Part shown: piece after piece, positions 27,957-36,047 of the stretch
Numbering within the stretch: the stretch's first letter is position 1
How the letters are laid out: the number at the start of each line of letters is the position of its first letter
NCBI GenBank assembly: GCA_036563615.1
Contig: DATCMB010000007.1
Coordinates: forward strand, 62,001 to 126,000
Length of the DNA stretch: 64,000 bases
Origin: Candidatus Binatia bacterium
Lineage (GTDB): Bacteria; Desulfobacterota; Binatia; UBA12015
Reading direction: 5' to 3'
The notes under the pieces: model-generated
Databases searched by the model: none
Seen by the model: only the letters and a program-made list of their open reading frames with translations
What the model was told of the DNA's origin: nothing
Made by a program: the position numbers and the translations under genes

Positions 27957-28987
27957 TCGAAGTAGTCCATGTCGAGCAGCACGCGCGGGTTGTAGCGCTC
28001 GCCGCCCTTCCCGTCCGGGACGCGCATCTGGAAGTCCGGCTCCTCGTACGGGTCGCCGTCCTTCACCGCGACGAGGCGCAGCCGCAGCGCGCCGTACGGC
28101 GCGTCGCCGAGCGGATGGGTCTCGAGCACGTCGGTGTACGAGTAGATCGTCGTGCCGGCGTAGCACGGGTTGGCGTGCGTGCCGCTGTTCATCGCGACGA
28201 TGCCGGAGCGGTTCTCGAGGCCGTTGAACGCCTGCGCGTACGCGATCGACATCGGGAACCCGCCGTAGACCAGCGGCTTGCCGTCGGTGCGCAGCGCATC
28301 GAAGTGCACCTTGGCGGTGTTCTGGAAGAGCCGCGTGTACGACATGTGGTCCGACTGGTTCACCGTCATGCCGTCGTGGTGGTAGATGCGCTCGCCCGGC
28401 GTGTAGTCCTCGAAGAACCAGCGTCCGCCGGTCTGCTGCGTCGTCGGCAGCGGACCCGGGAACGGCGGCAGCTGATCGATCGCCACCTGCTTCGGAAGCT
28501 GCGGCGTCACGGGCTCGTCGAGGTAGCGCGTGGCCTTGGTCTCGTCGCGCTTCCGCACCATCACCCAGCGCGTGTACTCGAGCACGACCTCGCCGCGCTG
28601 GTTGCGACCGGTGGTCGCGACGTAGACGTTGCCGGTCTGCTTGTTCGAGTTCTCCTTGAGGCCGACGATCTTGATCGACGTCGTGATCTCGTCGCCGTGG
28701 AACACCGGCGTGCGCCAGATCATTCCCGCGTAGCCCAGGTTGGCGCGCGCGTTCAGCGATACTTGACGCACGGTCTGCGCGATCACCAGGTGGAAGACGA
28801 TCAGCGGGTGGACGCGCCCCTCCGCGCCGCAGAAGCGCGGCGTGCGGTCGTTGGTGGTCGCGATGTGCCACGCCGTCTCGGCCGCGGTCAGGACGCGCGG
28901 CGTCGCGCACACCATCTCCTGGCCGATCTCGAAGTCCTCGAAGAAGTTGCCGATGCCGCCCTTGCCGGACTTGCCACCCTCGCTCAT
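27932..28987 (-). CDS. Double-hotdog dehydratase, mesaconyl-CoA hydratase (MC_hydratase)-like
   Basis: A 351-residue double-hotdog MaoC-superfamily protein. GNFFEDFEIGQEMVCATPRV, SLNARANLGYA, GLKENSNKQTGNVYV and RGEVVLEYTRWVMVRKRD strongly recall 2-methylfumaryl (mesaconyl)-CoA hydratases. The second hotdog carries the DHMSYTRLFQNTAKVHFD catalytic segment and LVYGGFPMSIAYAQAFNGL. It would hydrate an enoyl-CoA. The family match is from memory of sequence pattern, and the actual substrate is not proven. ATG 28987 follows GGAG. It is the last gene of the IclR-headed operon. Confidence 0.8.
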   Translation of the reverse strand: MSEGGKSGKGGIGNFFEDFEIGQEMVCATPRVLTAAETAWHIATTNDRTPRFCGAEGRVHPLIVFHLVIAQTVRQVSLNARANLGYAGMIWRTPVFHGDEITTSIKIVGLKENSNKQTGNVYVATTGRNQRGEVVLEYTRWVMVRKRDETKATRYLDEPVTPQLPKQVAIDQLPPFPGPLPTTQQTGGRWFFEDYTPGERIYHHDGMTVNQSDHMSYTRLFQNTAKVHFDALRTDGKPLVYGGFPMSIAYAQAFNGLENRSGIVAMNSGTHANPCYAGTTIYSYTDVLETHPLGDAPYGALRLRLVAVKDGDPYEEPDFQMRVPDGKGGERYNPRVLLDMDYFELMPKRGR

Positions 28988-29015
28988 CGTTCTACTCCGA
29001 ATCCTTTCCGTACGT

Positions 29016-30179
29016 TCAGCTTCGCGGCAGGCCGAGCAGGCGCTGCGCGATGATGTTGCGCTGGATCTCGCTCGTGCCACCGGCGATGGTCGCGGCGCGC
29101 GAGAACAGCAGGTGCTGCGCGAAGCGTCCGCCCGCGACGGCGTGCCGGTCGCCCCGCAGCAAGAGCCCGCGCTCGCCGAGCAGCTCGATGCCAGCGTCGC
29201 CGATCTTCTGCGTGAGATCCGCCCAGAACGTCTTGACGATCGACGTCTCGGCGCCCGGCGTCACGCCGCGGCCGAGTCGCGTCAGCATCTCGAGGTTCAT
29301 GAAGCGCATGATCTCGGTTTCGAGGTAGAGCTGGGCGAGCCGTTGCCGCACGCGCGGGTCCCCGCTTCGCCCGGTGCTGCGCGCGACGTCGAGCAGCTCG
29401 TCGACGTTGATCCGCGCCAGCACCTGCTCCTTGATCGCGTAATTCGTTCCGCGCTCGTGCGCCAGGGTCACCTGGGCGATGCGCCAGCCCTCGTTGATCG
29501 GCCCGATCAGGTTCTCGCGCGGCACGCGGACCGCGTCGAGGAAGACCTCGTTGAACTCCGACGCCCCGGTGAGCTGGCGCAGCGGCCGGATCTCGATGCC
29601 CGGCGCGCGCATGTCGACGATCAGGTAGGAGATGCCGCGTTGCTTGACGGCGTCCTCGCCGGTGCGCGCGAGCAGGATCGCCCAGCGCGAGTGCTGCGCG
29701 TAGCTCGTCCACACCTTCTGCCCGGTGACGACGAAGTCGTCGCCGTCGAGCACGGCGCGCGTGCGCAGCGCGGCCAGGTCCGAGCCGGCGCCGGGCTCGG
29801 AGTAGAGCTGACACCAGATCTCGTCGGCCGACAGGATGCCGGGCAGGTAGCGCCGCTTCTGCTCCTCGGTGCCGAAGTGCATGAGCGTCGGCCCGACGTT
29901 GTTGATGCCGACGCGGTTGACGAACTGCGGCGCGCGCGCCCGCGCCATCTCCTCGGCGAAGATCGCCTGCTGCATCGGCGTCGCGTCGCGTCCGCCGTAG
30001 GCGCGCGGCCAGTGGATGCCGACCCAGCCGCCCGCGTGCATGCGACGCTGGAAGGCGCGCAGCCACTCGAACTCGCCGTCGAGGTCTTCGGGCGGATCGT
30101 CGCGCGGCACCGCGTGCTCGAGAAACGCGCGCAGCTCGGCGCGAAAGCGCTCCTCGTCGGCGGTGTAGGACAGATCCAT
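29016..30179 (-). CDS. Acyl-CoA dehydrogenase family protein
   Basis: A 387-residue acyl-CoA dehydrogenase, paralogous to the one at 25350 but clearly divergent. Motifs are MDLSYTADEERFRAELRAFL, CQLYSEPGAGSDLAALRTRA (FAD site), VTGQKVWTSYAQHSRWAIL, and AGGTSEIQRNIIAQRLLGLP at the C-terminus. The presence of two such enzymes suggests successive desaturations, or a heterodimer like those of actinobacterial steroid catabolism. It is 28 bases before the hydratase and 19 bases after the cyclase gene on the same strand. Confidence 0.9.
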   Translation of the reverse strand: MDLSYTADEERFRAELRAFLEHAVPRDDPPEDLDGEFEWLRAFQRRMHAGGWVGIHWPRAYGGRDATPMQQAIFAEEMARARAPQFVNRVGINNVGPTLMHFGTEEQKRRYLPGILSADEIWCQLYSEPGAGSDLAALRTRAVLDGDDFVVTGQKVWTSYAQHSRWAILLARTGEDAVKQRGISYLIVDMRAPGIEIRPLRQLTGASEFNEVFLDAVRVPRENLIGPINEGWRIAQVTLAHERGTNYAIKEQVLARINVDELLDVARSTGRSGDPRVRQRLAQLYLETEIMRFMNLEMLTRLGRGVTPGAETSIVKTFWADLTQKIGDAGIELLGERGLLLRGDRHAVAGGRFAQHLLFSRAATIAGGTSEIQRNIIAQRLLGLPRS

Positions 30180-30198
30180 CGCGCGCGTGCGCTCGCTT

Positions 30199-31128
30199 CT
30201 ACTTGACGGCGACCGGATTGACCGGGCTCCCCACCGCGCCGACGAACGGCTCGGGCGACGCGCTCAGCAGGAACTCGTAGACGCCGTCCTGCGCGCAGTC
30301 GCGCGCGAGCTCGTCGAGATACCAGTTCTGGCCCTGCGTCATGCCCATCTCGACGAGGTGCAGCAGGTGCACCGGCAGCAGCACCTCCTCGTCCTCGCCA
30401 GGCCACACCTCGAGCGGCATGGTGTCAGTCGCGACCGCGGCGACGTCGCGCGCGTGGAACCACTCCGCGGTGCTGACCGTGAGCCCCGGCGCCGGCAGCC
30501 GGTAGGCCTCCTTGTCGCCGCGCTCGAGGTGCTCCATCTGCCCGGTGCGGATCAGCAGCACGTCGCCGGGCAGGACCTCGAGCTTGGTCAGCGCGAGCGC
30601 CGCGTCGAGGTCGGCCGGGCGGATCGGATAGCCCGGATCGAGACGGTTCACGCCCTTCGCGCGCGCGACGTCGAGCAGGATGCCGCGCGTGACGATCGGC
30701 TTCAGCTTCTCGATGCCGCACTTGGTCGCGCCCGCCTCGGCGGTCACGGTCGACGCCGGGAAGCCGTTGTAGATCCGGTTCTCGTAGCTCGCGTGCGCGA
30801 GCCCGTCCCAGTGCGTCGACGCCTGGAGGCCCATGACCACCATGTCGTCCGACAAGCACACCTTGTCGCGATCACCGGTGAACGGCGTATTGACGCCGAC
30901 CATCGTGTGCACCGGGTTGATGCGCTTCGGGATGCGGCCGGTCTGCACGCCGTCGTGGTGCAGCGGCAGCGCGAGTGAGAACGACTTGCCCTGGCGCACG
31001 CACGCCGCGCCGCGCTTGATCGCCTCGGGCGTGATGAAGTTGAGCGTCCCGATCTCGTCGTCCGCGCCCCAGCGGCCGCGGTTCGAAACGCGCTTCGCGA
31101 CGTCGTGGAACCACTGCGGTAGACCCAT
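30199..31128 (-). CDS. Cyclase-family metal-dependent hydrolase (kynurenine-formamidase-like)
   Basis: A 309-residue protein of the PF04199 cyclase family. STHWDGLAHASYE (about 106-118) provides the metal-binding His-x-Asp-x-x-x-His cluster in the HWDGLAH form. LPGDVLLIRTGQ and GLTVSTAEWFHARDVAAVA are conserved strands with the catalytic His. Family members hydrolyse amides, lactones or isatin. ATG 31128 is preceded by AAAGGA. Clustering with CoA-ester enzymes suggests ring-opening of a cyclic intermediate, which is inferred. Confidence 0.85.
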   Translation of the reverse strand: MGLPQWFHDVAKRVSNRGRWGADDEIGTLNFITPEAIKRGAACVRQGKSFSLALPLHHDGVQTGRIPKRINPVHTMVGVNTPFTGDRDKVCLSDDMVVMGLQASTHWDGLAHASYENRIYNGFPASTVTAEAGATKCGIEKLKPIVTRGILLDVARAKGVNRLDPGYPIRPADLDAALALTKLEVLPGDVLLIRTGQMEHLERGDKEAYRLPAPGLTVSTAEWFHARDVAAVATDTMPLEVWPGEDEEVLLPVHLLHLVEMGMTQGQNWYLDELARDCAQDGVYEFLLSASPEPFVGAVGSPVNPVAVK

Positions 31129-31182
31129 CGTTCGTCCTTTCGGCTGCTCGGCTGCTTCGACTAGACGACCTCGCCGCGGCCT

Positions 31183-32373
31183 TCAAACCACGCCCGCCGC
31201 GCGCAGCTGCGCGATCTCGGCGTCGGAGTAACCGCCGATCGCGCGCAGGATCTCGTCGGTGTGCTCGCCGAGGCGCGGCGCGCGACGGTGCACGGGCGCC
31301 ACGCCCGCGATCTTGAGCGGCGTCCCGACCTGGCGCACCCAGCCGAAGTCCGGGTGCTCGAAGCCGGTCAGCATGTCGCGCGCGGCCGCGTGCTCGTCGG
31401 CGAGCGCTTCCTCGACGGAGTACACCGGCCCGCACGGGACGTGACCGCGCAGCTGCTCGAGCCACTCGGCCGTCGTCCGGCGGCGCAGCTCGGCGGCGAG
31501 CAGCGGGACGAGCTCGTCGCGGTGCGCGAAGCGGTCGGCGAAGGTGCGAAAGCGCGGGTCGTCGCGCAGGTCCTCGCGCCCGATGCGCTCGCACAGGCGC
31601 TGCCAGAACTTCTCCTTCATGCACATCACGACGAGGTAGCCGTCGGCGGTGCGGAAGGTCTGCGACGGCACCAGCGTCTGGTGCGCGCCGTCGGCGGTGC
31701 GCCGCGGGCGGAAGTCGCTGTTGAGCGTCCACCCGGCGAGGTAGTTCAGCATCGAGAGCGCGGTGTCGTAGAGGCTGACGTCGATCTCGCAGCCCACGCC
31801 GGTGCGCTGCGCGCGGTGCAGGCCGATCATCAGAGCGAGCACCGACAGCAAACCCGCCGAGAAGTCGACCACCGACACGCCGCAGCGCTGCGGCGTGCCG
31901 TCGGGCTCGCCCGTCAAGCTCATGAATCCCGCGTACGCCTGGATGATGAAGTCGTAGCCCGGCTCGCCCGCGCGCGGTCCCGTCTGCCCGAAGCCCGACA
32001 GCGAGCAGCAGACGACGCGCGGGTTCACCTCGCGCAGCGCCTCGTACGTCAAGCCGAGCGCCGCCGGCGCGCCGCCGCGCAGGTTGTTGTAGACCGCGTC
32101 GCACGAGCGCACGAGGCGGTGCAGCACCTCGCGTCCGGCGGGGGCGCGCAGGTCGAGCGTGAGGCCGCGCGCGCCGCGGTTCAGCGCCTGGAAGTAGAGC
32201 GAGTCGCCGTTCGCGGCGTGCGGCGGGACGTCACGCGCCTCGTCGCCCTTGCCGGGCGGCTCGATCTTGATGACGTCGGCGCCGAGGTCGGAGAGCAGGG
32301 TCAGCGCCCAGGGCCCGGCGCCGAGCTGGCTCGCAGCGAGGATCCGAACGCCAGCGAGAGGAAGCTCGGCCAC
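31183..32373 (-). CDS. Family III CoA-transferase (CaiB/Frc/BaiF type)
   Basis: A 396-residue cytoplasmic CoA-transferase that moves CoA between carboxylic acids through an aspartyl thioester. The N-terminal PLAGVRILAASQLGAGPWA and DLGADVIKIEPPGKGDEARD are typical. The catalytic Asp is predicted at residue 170 in GVSVVDFSAGLLSVLAL. The small domain reads FRTADGYLVVMCMKEKFWQR. It starts nine bases after the regulator's stop codon, so it is the first enzyme of the operon and probably activates the acid substrate. Confidence 0.9.
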   Translation of the reverse strand: MAELPLAGVRILAASQLGAGPWALTLLSDLGADVIKIEPPGKGDEARDVPPHAANGDSLYFQALNRGARGLTLDLRAPAGREVLHRLVRSCDAVYNNLRGGAPAALGLTYEALREVNPRVVCCSLSGFGQTGPRAGEPGYDFIIQAYAGFMSLTGEPDGTPQRCGVSVVDFSAGLLSVLALMIGLHRAQRTGVGCEIDVSLYDTALSMLNYLAGWTLNSDFRPRRTADGAHQTLVPSQTFRTADGYLVVMCMKEKFWQRLCERIGREDLRDDPRFRTFADRFAHRDELVPLLAAELRRRTTAEWLEQLRGHVPCGPVYSVEEALADEHAAARDMLTGFEHPDFGWVRQVGTPLKIAGVAPVHRRAPRLGEHTDEILRAIGGYSDAEIAQLRAAGVV

Positions 32374-32382
32374 CCGCCCCGT

Positions 32383-33201
32383 TTAGCCGACGGCGCTCGC
32401 GCCCGACAGCATCGGCGGCTGCACGCGCACGACCGGCCGGTGGCCGAGGCGGCGCGACACGTCCTGCGCATGCCGGCGCAGGTGCGCCGCCAGCGCCGGC
32501 ACGCTCGCCGTGGTGATTCGCCGCGCCATCCCGCTGACCGCGATCGCCGCGACGGCGGCGCCGCTGCGGTCGTGGATCGTCACCGCCACGCTGCGCACGC
32601 CGATCGCGAACTCCTGATGGTCGACGGCGTAGCCCTGCTCGCGCACGGTCGTGAGCTCGCGCTCGAGCATGCGCGGGACGACGATGCTGTTCTCGGTGCG
32701 TCGCACGAGCCGCCCGCCGATCACCGCGGCGCGCTCCTCCTCGGGCAGGTGCGCCAGCAGGACCTTCCCCGACGCGCTGCAGTGCGCCGGGTAGCGGCGG
32801 CCGAGCACGGCAGGAAGCGGCTCGACACCACGCTCGGCCTTGTGCAGAAAGACGAGGTCGTGTCCCAGGAGCACGGCCAGGCTGACGGTCTCGTGGAGCT
32901 GCGCGGCGAGCTTCTCGACCGCCTGCTCGGCGTGCGCGAACAGCGGTCGGTGCCGCGCCGCGAGCGTGCCGAGCTCGAACACCCGCAACCCGAGGCGGAA
33001 CTTGCGGCTGTTCTCGACGCGCTCGAGGATCCCGAGCTCGTGCATGGTGGCGACGAAGCGGCTCACCGTGCTCTTGTTGAGTCCGACACGGCGCGCGAGC
33101 TCCATCACACCGAGCTCGGGCGTCGCTTCGGAGAACGCGAGCAGGAGGCGGTTGGCTTTTTCCAGGGACGCGTTGCGCCGGACGGTGGAGGCTCGGTTCA
33201 T
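32383..33201 (-). CDS. IclR-family transcriptional regulator
   Basis: A 272-residue regulator starting at ATG 33201. An N-terminal winged HTH (about 18-80, LEKANRLLLAFSEATPELGV then NKSTVSRFVATMHELGILER) is followed by an effector domain (about 90-255) with PAHCSASGKVLLAHLPEEER and VDHQEFAIGVRSVAV. IclR proteins sense small organic acids or their derivatives. It heads the catabolic operon, so it should control its own transcription and that of the downstream enzymes. A tandem 15-bp repeat lies just upstream. Confidence 0.88.
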   Translation of the reverse strand: MNRASTVRRNASLEKANRLLLAFSEATPELGVMELARRVGLNKSTVSRFVATMHELGILERVENSRKFRLGLRVFELGTLAARHRPLFAHAEQAVEKLAAQLHETVSLAVLLGHDLVFLHKAERGVEPLPAVLGRRYPAHCSASGKVLLAHLPEEERAAVIGGRLVRRTENSIVVPRMLERELTTVREQGYAVDHQEFAIGVRSVAVTIHDRSGAAVAAIAVSGMARRITTASVPALAAHLRRHAQDVSRRLGHRPVVRVQPPMLSGASAVG

Positions 33202-33222
33202 GAGGTGTGGGGTGTTTCCGTG

Positions 33223-33252
33223 CAGGTTCGTGTTACGCAGGTTCTTGTTACG
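33223..33252. promoter_or_regulatory. Tandem 15-bp repeat, candidate IclR operator
   Basis: CAGGTTCGTGTTACG (33223-33237) and CAGGTTCTTGTTACG (33238-33252) are adjacent and match at 14 of 15 positions. They lie in the 97-base divergent gap between the IclR gene (start 33201) and the TPR gene (start 33299). The 15-bp phase and the location suit a repressor or activator site. Function is inferred. Confidence 0.5.
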
Positions 33253-33298
33253 ATGGGTGGGCCGCGATCGTAGGCGGCCGCGCAAAACGAAGTCAACG

Positions 33299-34237
33299 AT
33301 GAATCACGGCATCCCCAGCCCCACGACGTCTTTCCCTGCGAAGCGCATGGCGTGCGCGCACGGAAGGCTGTCGGTCGCGTTTGCGTTTGCGGCGTCGCTC
33401 GCGATCCTGGCGCTCGCGCCGACGCCGCAGGACGTGCTCGCGGGTGAGTGCGCGGCAGCGAACGCGGGCGACTGCGTGGCGCGCGGTCCCGAGCAAGCGT
33501 CCGCGCCCGAGCCGGCCGCGGCGTCCGACGAAGCCGCGAGCAGCGCGGCGGCGGCGTCCGGCAACGACGCGACCGGCGCGTCGGCCTCGGCCGGCAGCGA
33601 CGCTGCGGAAAGCGCAGCGACCGCTTCGCAGGACGCAGCCGCTCCGCTCTCGGAAGGCGAGCGTGAGCTCGCGCTCGCCAAGGAATTCCTCGACAAGGGC
33701 GAGGCCGCGACCGACGACGACGCTCGTCGCGAGGCCTACGAGCAGGCGAAGCAGCACGCCGACCGCGCCGTCGAGCTGATGCCGAACAGCGCCGAGGCGC
33801 GCTTCATCCAGTTCGGCGCCGACGGACGTCTCGCGCAGCTCGGCGGCGTCGCGGTCGCCGCGATGAACCTCGTCAAGCTCAACCGACAGCTCGACGAGGT
33901 GCTGCGCCTCGACCCGAACCACGCCAACGCGCTCGCCGCGCGCGGCGGCATGCTGATGAAGCTGCCGCGGCTGCTCGGCGGCGACACCGAGAAGGGCATC
34001 GAGTACCTCGAGCGCTCGGTCGCGATGGACGAGACCGCGATCGGCAAGCGGCTCGAGCTGGCGGAGGCGTACCACATCGTCGGCCGCGAGGAGGACGCCA
34101 ACGCGACGGCGCTGAAGGCGCTCGAGGTGGCGCAGCAGCAGAACGATCCGGATCGCATCGCCACCGTGCAGCGCTTCATCGCCGAGCTGAAGAACACCTG
34201 TAGCGGCTGCGCCCTCGCGACCATCGGGCGGCGCTGA
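33299..34237 (+). CDS. Secreted TPR-like protein (TatT-related)
   Basis: A 312-residue protein from ATG 33299; ATG 33347 in the same frame gives a more compact signal peptide. An Ala/Ser-rich disordered stretch (about 60-125) precedes a TPR-like helical domain (about 130-300): AKQHADRAVELMPNSAEARF, DEVLRLDPNHANALAARGGM, LLGGDTEKGIEYLERSVAMD. The last segment is typical of the TRAP-transporter T-component (TatT) family. No TRAP transporter genes are near, so a scaffold role is as likely. It ends in a Cys pair (CSGC). Confidence 0.65.
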   Translation: MNHGIPSPTTSFPAKRMACAHGRLSVAFAFAASLAILALAPTPQDVLAGECAAANAGDCVARGPEQASAPEPAAASDEAASSAAAASGNDATGASASAGSDAAESAATASQDAAAPLSEGERELALAKEFLDKGEAATDDDARREAYEQAKQHADRAVELMPNSAEARFIQFGADGRLAQLGGVAVAAMNLVKLNRQLDEVLRLDPNHANALAARGGMLMKLPRLLGGDTEKGIEYLERSVAMDETAIGKRLELAEAYHIVGREEDANATALKALEVAQQQNDPDRIATVQRFIAELKNTCSGCALATIGRR

Positions 34238-34249
34238 GCGGAGGTCAGC

Positions 34250-34462
34250 GTGGTCGAGAAGATCATCGAGCTCACCGGCACCTCCACGACCTCGATCGAG
34301 GACGCGGTCTCGCTCGCCATCTCGCGCGCCGCGGTCACGGTCAGCGGCATCCGCGAGGCGACCATCACCGAGACCAAGGCGCTGGTCGAGGGTGGTCGGG
34401 TGACCGGCTGGAAGGTCGCTCTGCGGGTGACCTTCGAGGTCGAGGACCGGCTGCACGAATGA
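34250..34462 (+). CDS. Dodecin-family flavin-binding protein
   Basis: A 70-residue protein from GTG 34250 with GGAGG at 34240-34244. MVEKIIELTGTSTTSIEDAV followed by AISRAAVTVSGIREATITET and GGRVTGWKVALRVTFEVE is the full dodecin fold. Dodecins form hollow dodecamers that store or quench flavins. The conserved Trp (GWKV) that stacks on the isoalloxazine is present. Its stop overlaps the start of the MBL gene (ATGA), so they are translationally coupled. Confidence 0.88.
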   Translation: MVEKIIELTGTSTTSIEDAVSLAISRAAVTVSGIREATITETKALVEGGRVTGWKVALRVTFEVEDRLHE

Positions 34463-35481
34463 GCCGGCCGGCCGGGCCGGACGCGCGGCTGCGCGAGGTC
34501 ACGCCCGGCGTGATCGAGGTGTTCCTGCCGCTGCCCTCGAAGCCGACGATCGTCAACGTCTGGCTGCTCGACCTGGGCGGCGGTGCGTGGGCCCTGATCG
34601 ACACCGGGGTCGCGCTGCCCGACAGCCGCGCGGCCTTCCACGCCGCGACCCGCGAGCGCGGCATCGAGCCCGCGGCGATCACGCACCTGCTCGCGACCCA
34701 CCATCACCCGGACCACTTCGGCGCGTCGCGGGCGTACCGCGAGGAGAGCGGCGGCACGATCCACCTGCACCCGCTCGAGCTCGAGCGCATCGCGTACACG
34801 CTCACCGCCGGGGCCGAGGACATGGTGTGCCACTCGCGCCGGCACGGGATCCCGATCCCCGCGGGCGACGCGGTCGACGCGCCGAAGCCGGCGGACGTCT
34901 GGGCCGGGACCTTTCAGCCGGTCACCGAGGTCCAGCACCCGGTCGCGGACGGCGAGGTGCTGGAGATCGGCCGCCGCCGGATCCAGGTCGTGTGGACGCC
35001 CGGCCACACCCCCGGCCACTGTTGCTACCTCGACCTCGACGACCGGGTGCTCTTCGTCGGCGACCACCTGCTGCCGAAGATCACGCCGCACGTCGGGGTC
35101 TACGCGACCGGGCCGACGAACCCCCTGCAGGACTTCCTCGCCTCGCAGGAGAAGGTCGAGGCGCTCGACGTGCGCCTCGTCTGCCCGGCGCACGGCGGCG
35201 TCTACACCGACCACCGCCGGCGTGCGCGCCAGATCCGGGCGCACCACGAGGTCCGGGCGCGCGAGATGTGGGACGTGCTGCAGGCCGGACCGGCGACCGC
35301 CTACGAGGTCGCCCGCAAGGCCTTCCGCTGGGTGTTCGAGGATCCGAGCCCGAACCGCTTTCAGGCCGGCGCGGCGGTCATGGAGACCATCGCGCACCTC
35401 GAGCTGCTCTGCGGGCGCGGGGTGGTCGAGCGGCAGGACAGCGGCGAGCTGGTTCGCTACGCCGTAGCGCGGGGCGCCTGA
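34459..35481 (+). CDS. MBL-fold metallo-hydrolase
   Basis: A 340-residue metallo-beta-lactamase-fold protein. THHHPDHFG (about residues 79-87) provides the HxHxDH zinc ligands. TPGHTPGHCC is the third His motif, FVGDHLL the bridging Asp, and CPAHGG the final His. A C-terminal winged-helix-like extension (about 265-340) resembles the LACTB2-like group. The reaction may be thioester or lactone hydrolysis; the substrate is unknown. Its start overlaps the dodecin stop by 4 bases. Confidence 0.88.
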   Translation: MSRPAGPDARLREVTPGVIEVFLPLPSKPTIVNVWLLDLGGGAWALIDTGVALPDSRAAFHAATRERGIEPAAITHLLATHHHPDHFGASRAYREESGGTIHLHPLELERIAYTLTAGAEDMVCHSRRHGIPIPAGDAVDAPKPADVWAGTFQPVTEVQHPVADGEVLEIGRRRIQVVWTPGHTPGHCCYLDLDDRVLFVGDHLLPKITPHVGVYATGPTNPLQDFLASQEKVEALDVRLVCPAHGGVYTDHRRRARQIRAHHEVRAREMWDVLQAGPATAYEVARKAFRWVFEDPSPNRFQAGAAVMETIAHLELLCGRGVVERQDSGELVRYAVARGA

Positions 35482-35519
35482 GCGCGGTGGCGGCGATGGA
35501 CGCCCGGAAAGGCACCGGC

Positions 35520-35564
35520 GGACGTGAGCAGCAGGGGAGAGGAGGAACCCCACCGCCCACGTCC
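35520..35564. terminator. Hairpin downstream of the MBL gene
   Basis: GGACGTG (35520-35526) pairs with CACGTCC (35558-35564), and GGGG/CCCC inside the loop can extend the structure. It lies between convergent genes. An AT-rich stretch (about 35640-35720) follows, in contrast with its surroundings. Confidence 0.4.
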
Positions 35565-35709
35565 ACCGATTGGAACGGCCTCGTCTCGACGAGGTCGAAG
35601 CACGAGTACAACGGCCGGAGGGGGTGGCGTTAGCCCTTCCAAAACCGAGAGGCTCGTACTCACTCGTTATTGACGGGCCGCCCGGACATATATTCGCCTT
35701 TCTCTCAGT

Positions 35710-36024
35710 TTACTCAACCGCTCCTTTTACTCGGAGCTCGAGCGCGCGCCCCGCGGAGTCGAACTCGAGCTCGGCCGGCATGCCGACGACCACCGAGCCG
35801 ATGGAAATCGGCCGTCCGTCGCTCATGATCGAGGTTTCGGTCGTCAAGAGCGCGCGCCGTCCGCCGACCTCGACCGAGTCGGGCGACACCCAGCCAACGG
35901 CGCCGCGCACGGTCTGGACCTCGTCCGAGGCGTGCGCGGGCGGCGTCCACGCCGCGGCGAGAAGCGCGAGCAGCATGCCCAACGTCACGATGCACCGCAT
36001 CAGCGGTTCGATCGGGCGTCTCAT
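35710..36024 (-). CDS. Small exported protein, DUF5666-like
   Basis: A 104-residue protein from ATG 36024 behind GGAGAGGG. A signal peptide (about 1-32, ending AHAS) is followed by one small beta-domain (VRGAVGWVSPDSVEVGGRRA, then SVVVGMPAELEFDSAGRALE). It resembles the small exported protein at 545 in size and fold pattern. It is 23 bases after the stop codon of the pilY1-like gene on the same strand, so it may be part of that minor-pilin operon. Confidence 0.6.
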   Translation of the reverse strand: MRRPIEPLMRCIVTLGMLLALLAAAWTPPAHASDEVQTVRGAVGWVSPDSVEVGGRRALLTTETSIMSDGRPISIGSVVVGMPAELEFDSAGRALELRVKGAVE

Positions 36025-36047
36025 CGTCCCCTCTCCTCCGTCCCGGC

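Noticed and set aside
35640-35720. AT-rich patch as a horizontally acquired promoter or attachment site
   Set aside because: It stands out from the GC-rich surroundings, but no -35/-10 pair with correct spacing, att-like repeat or integrase is visible.
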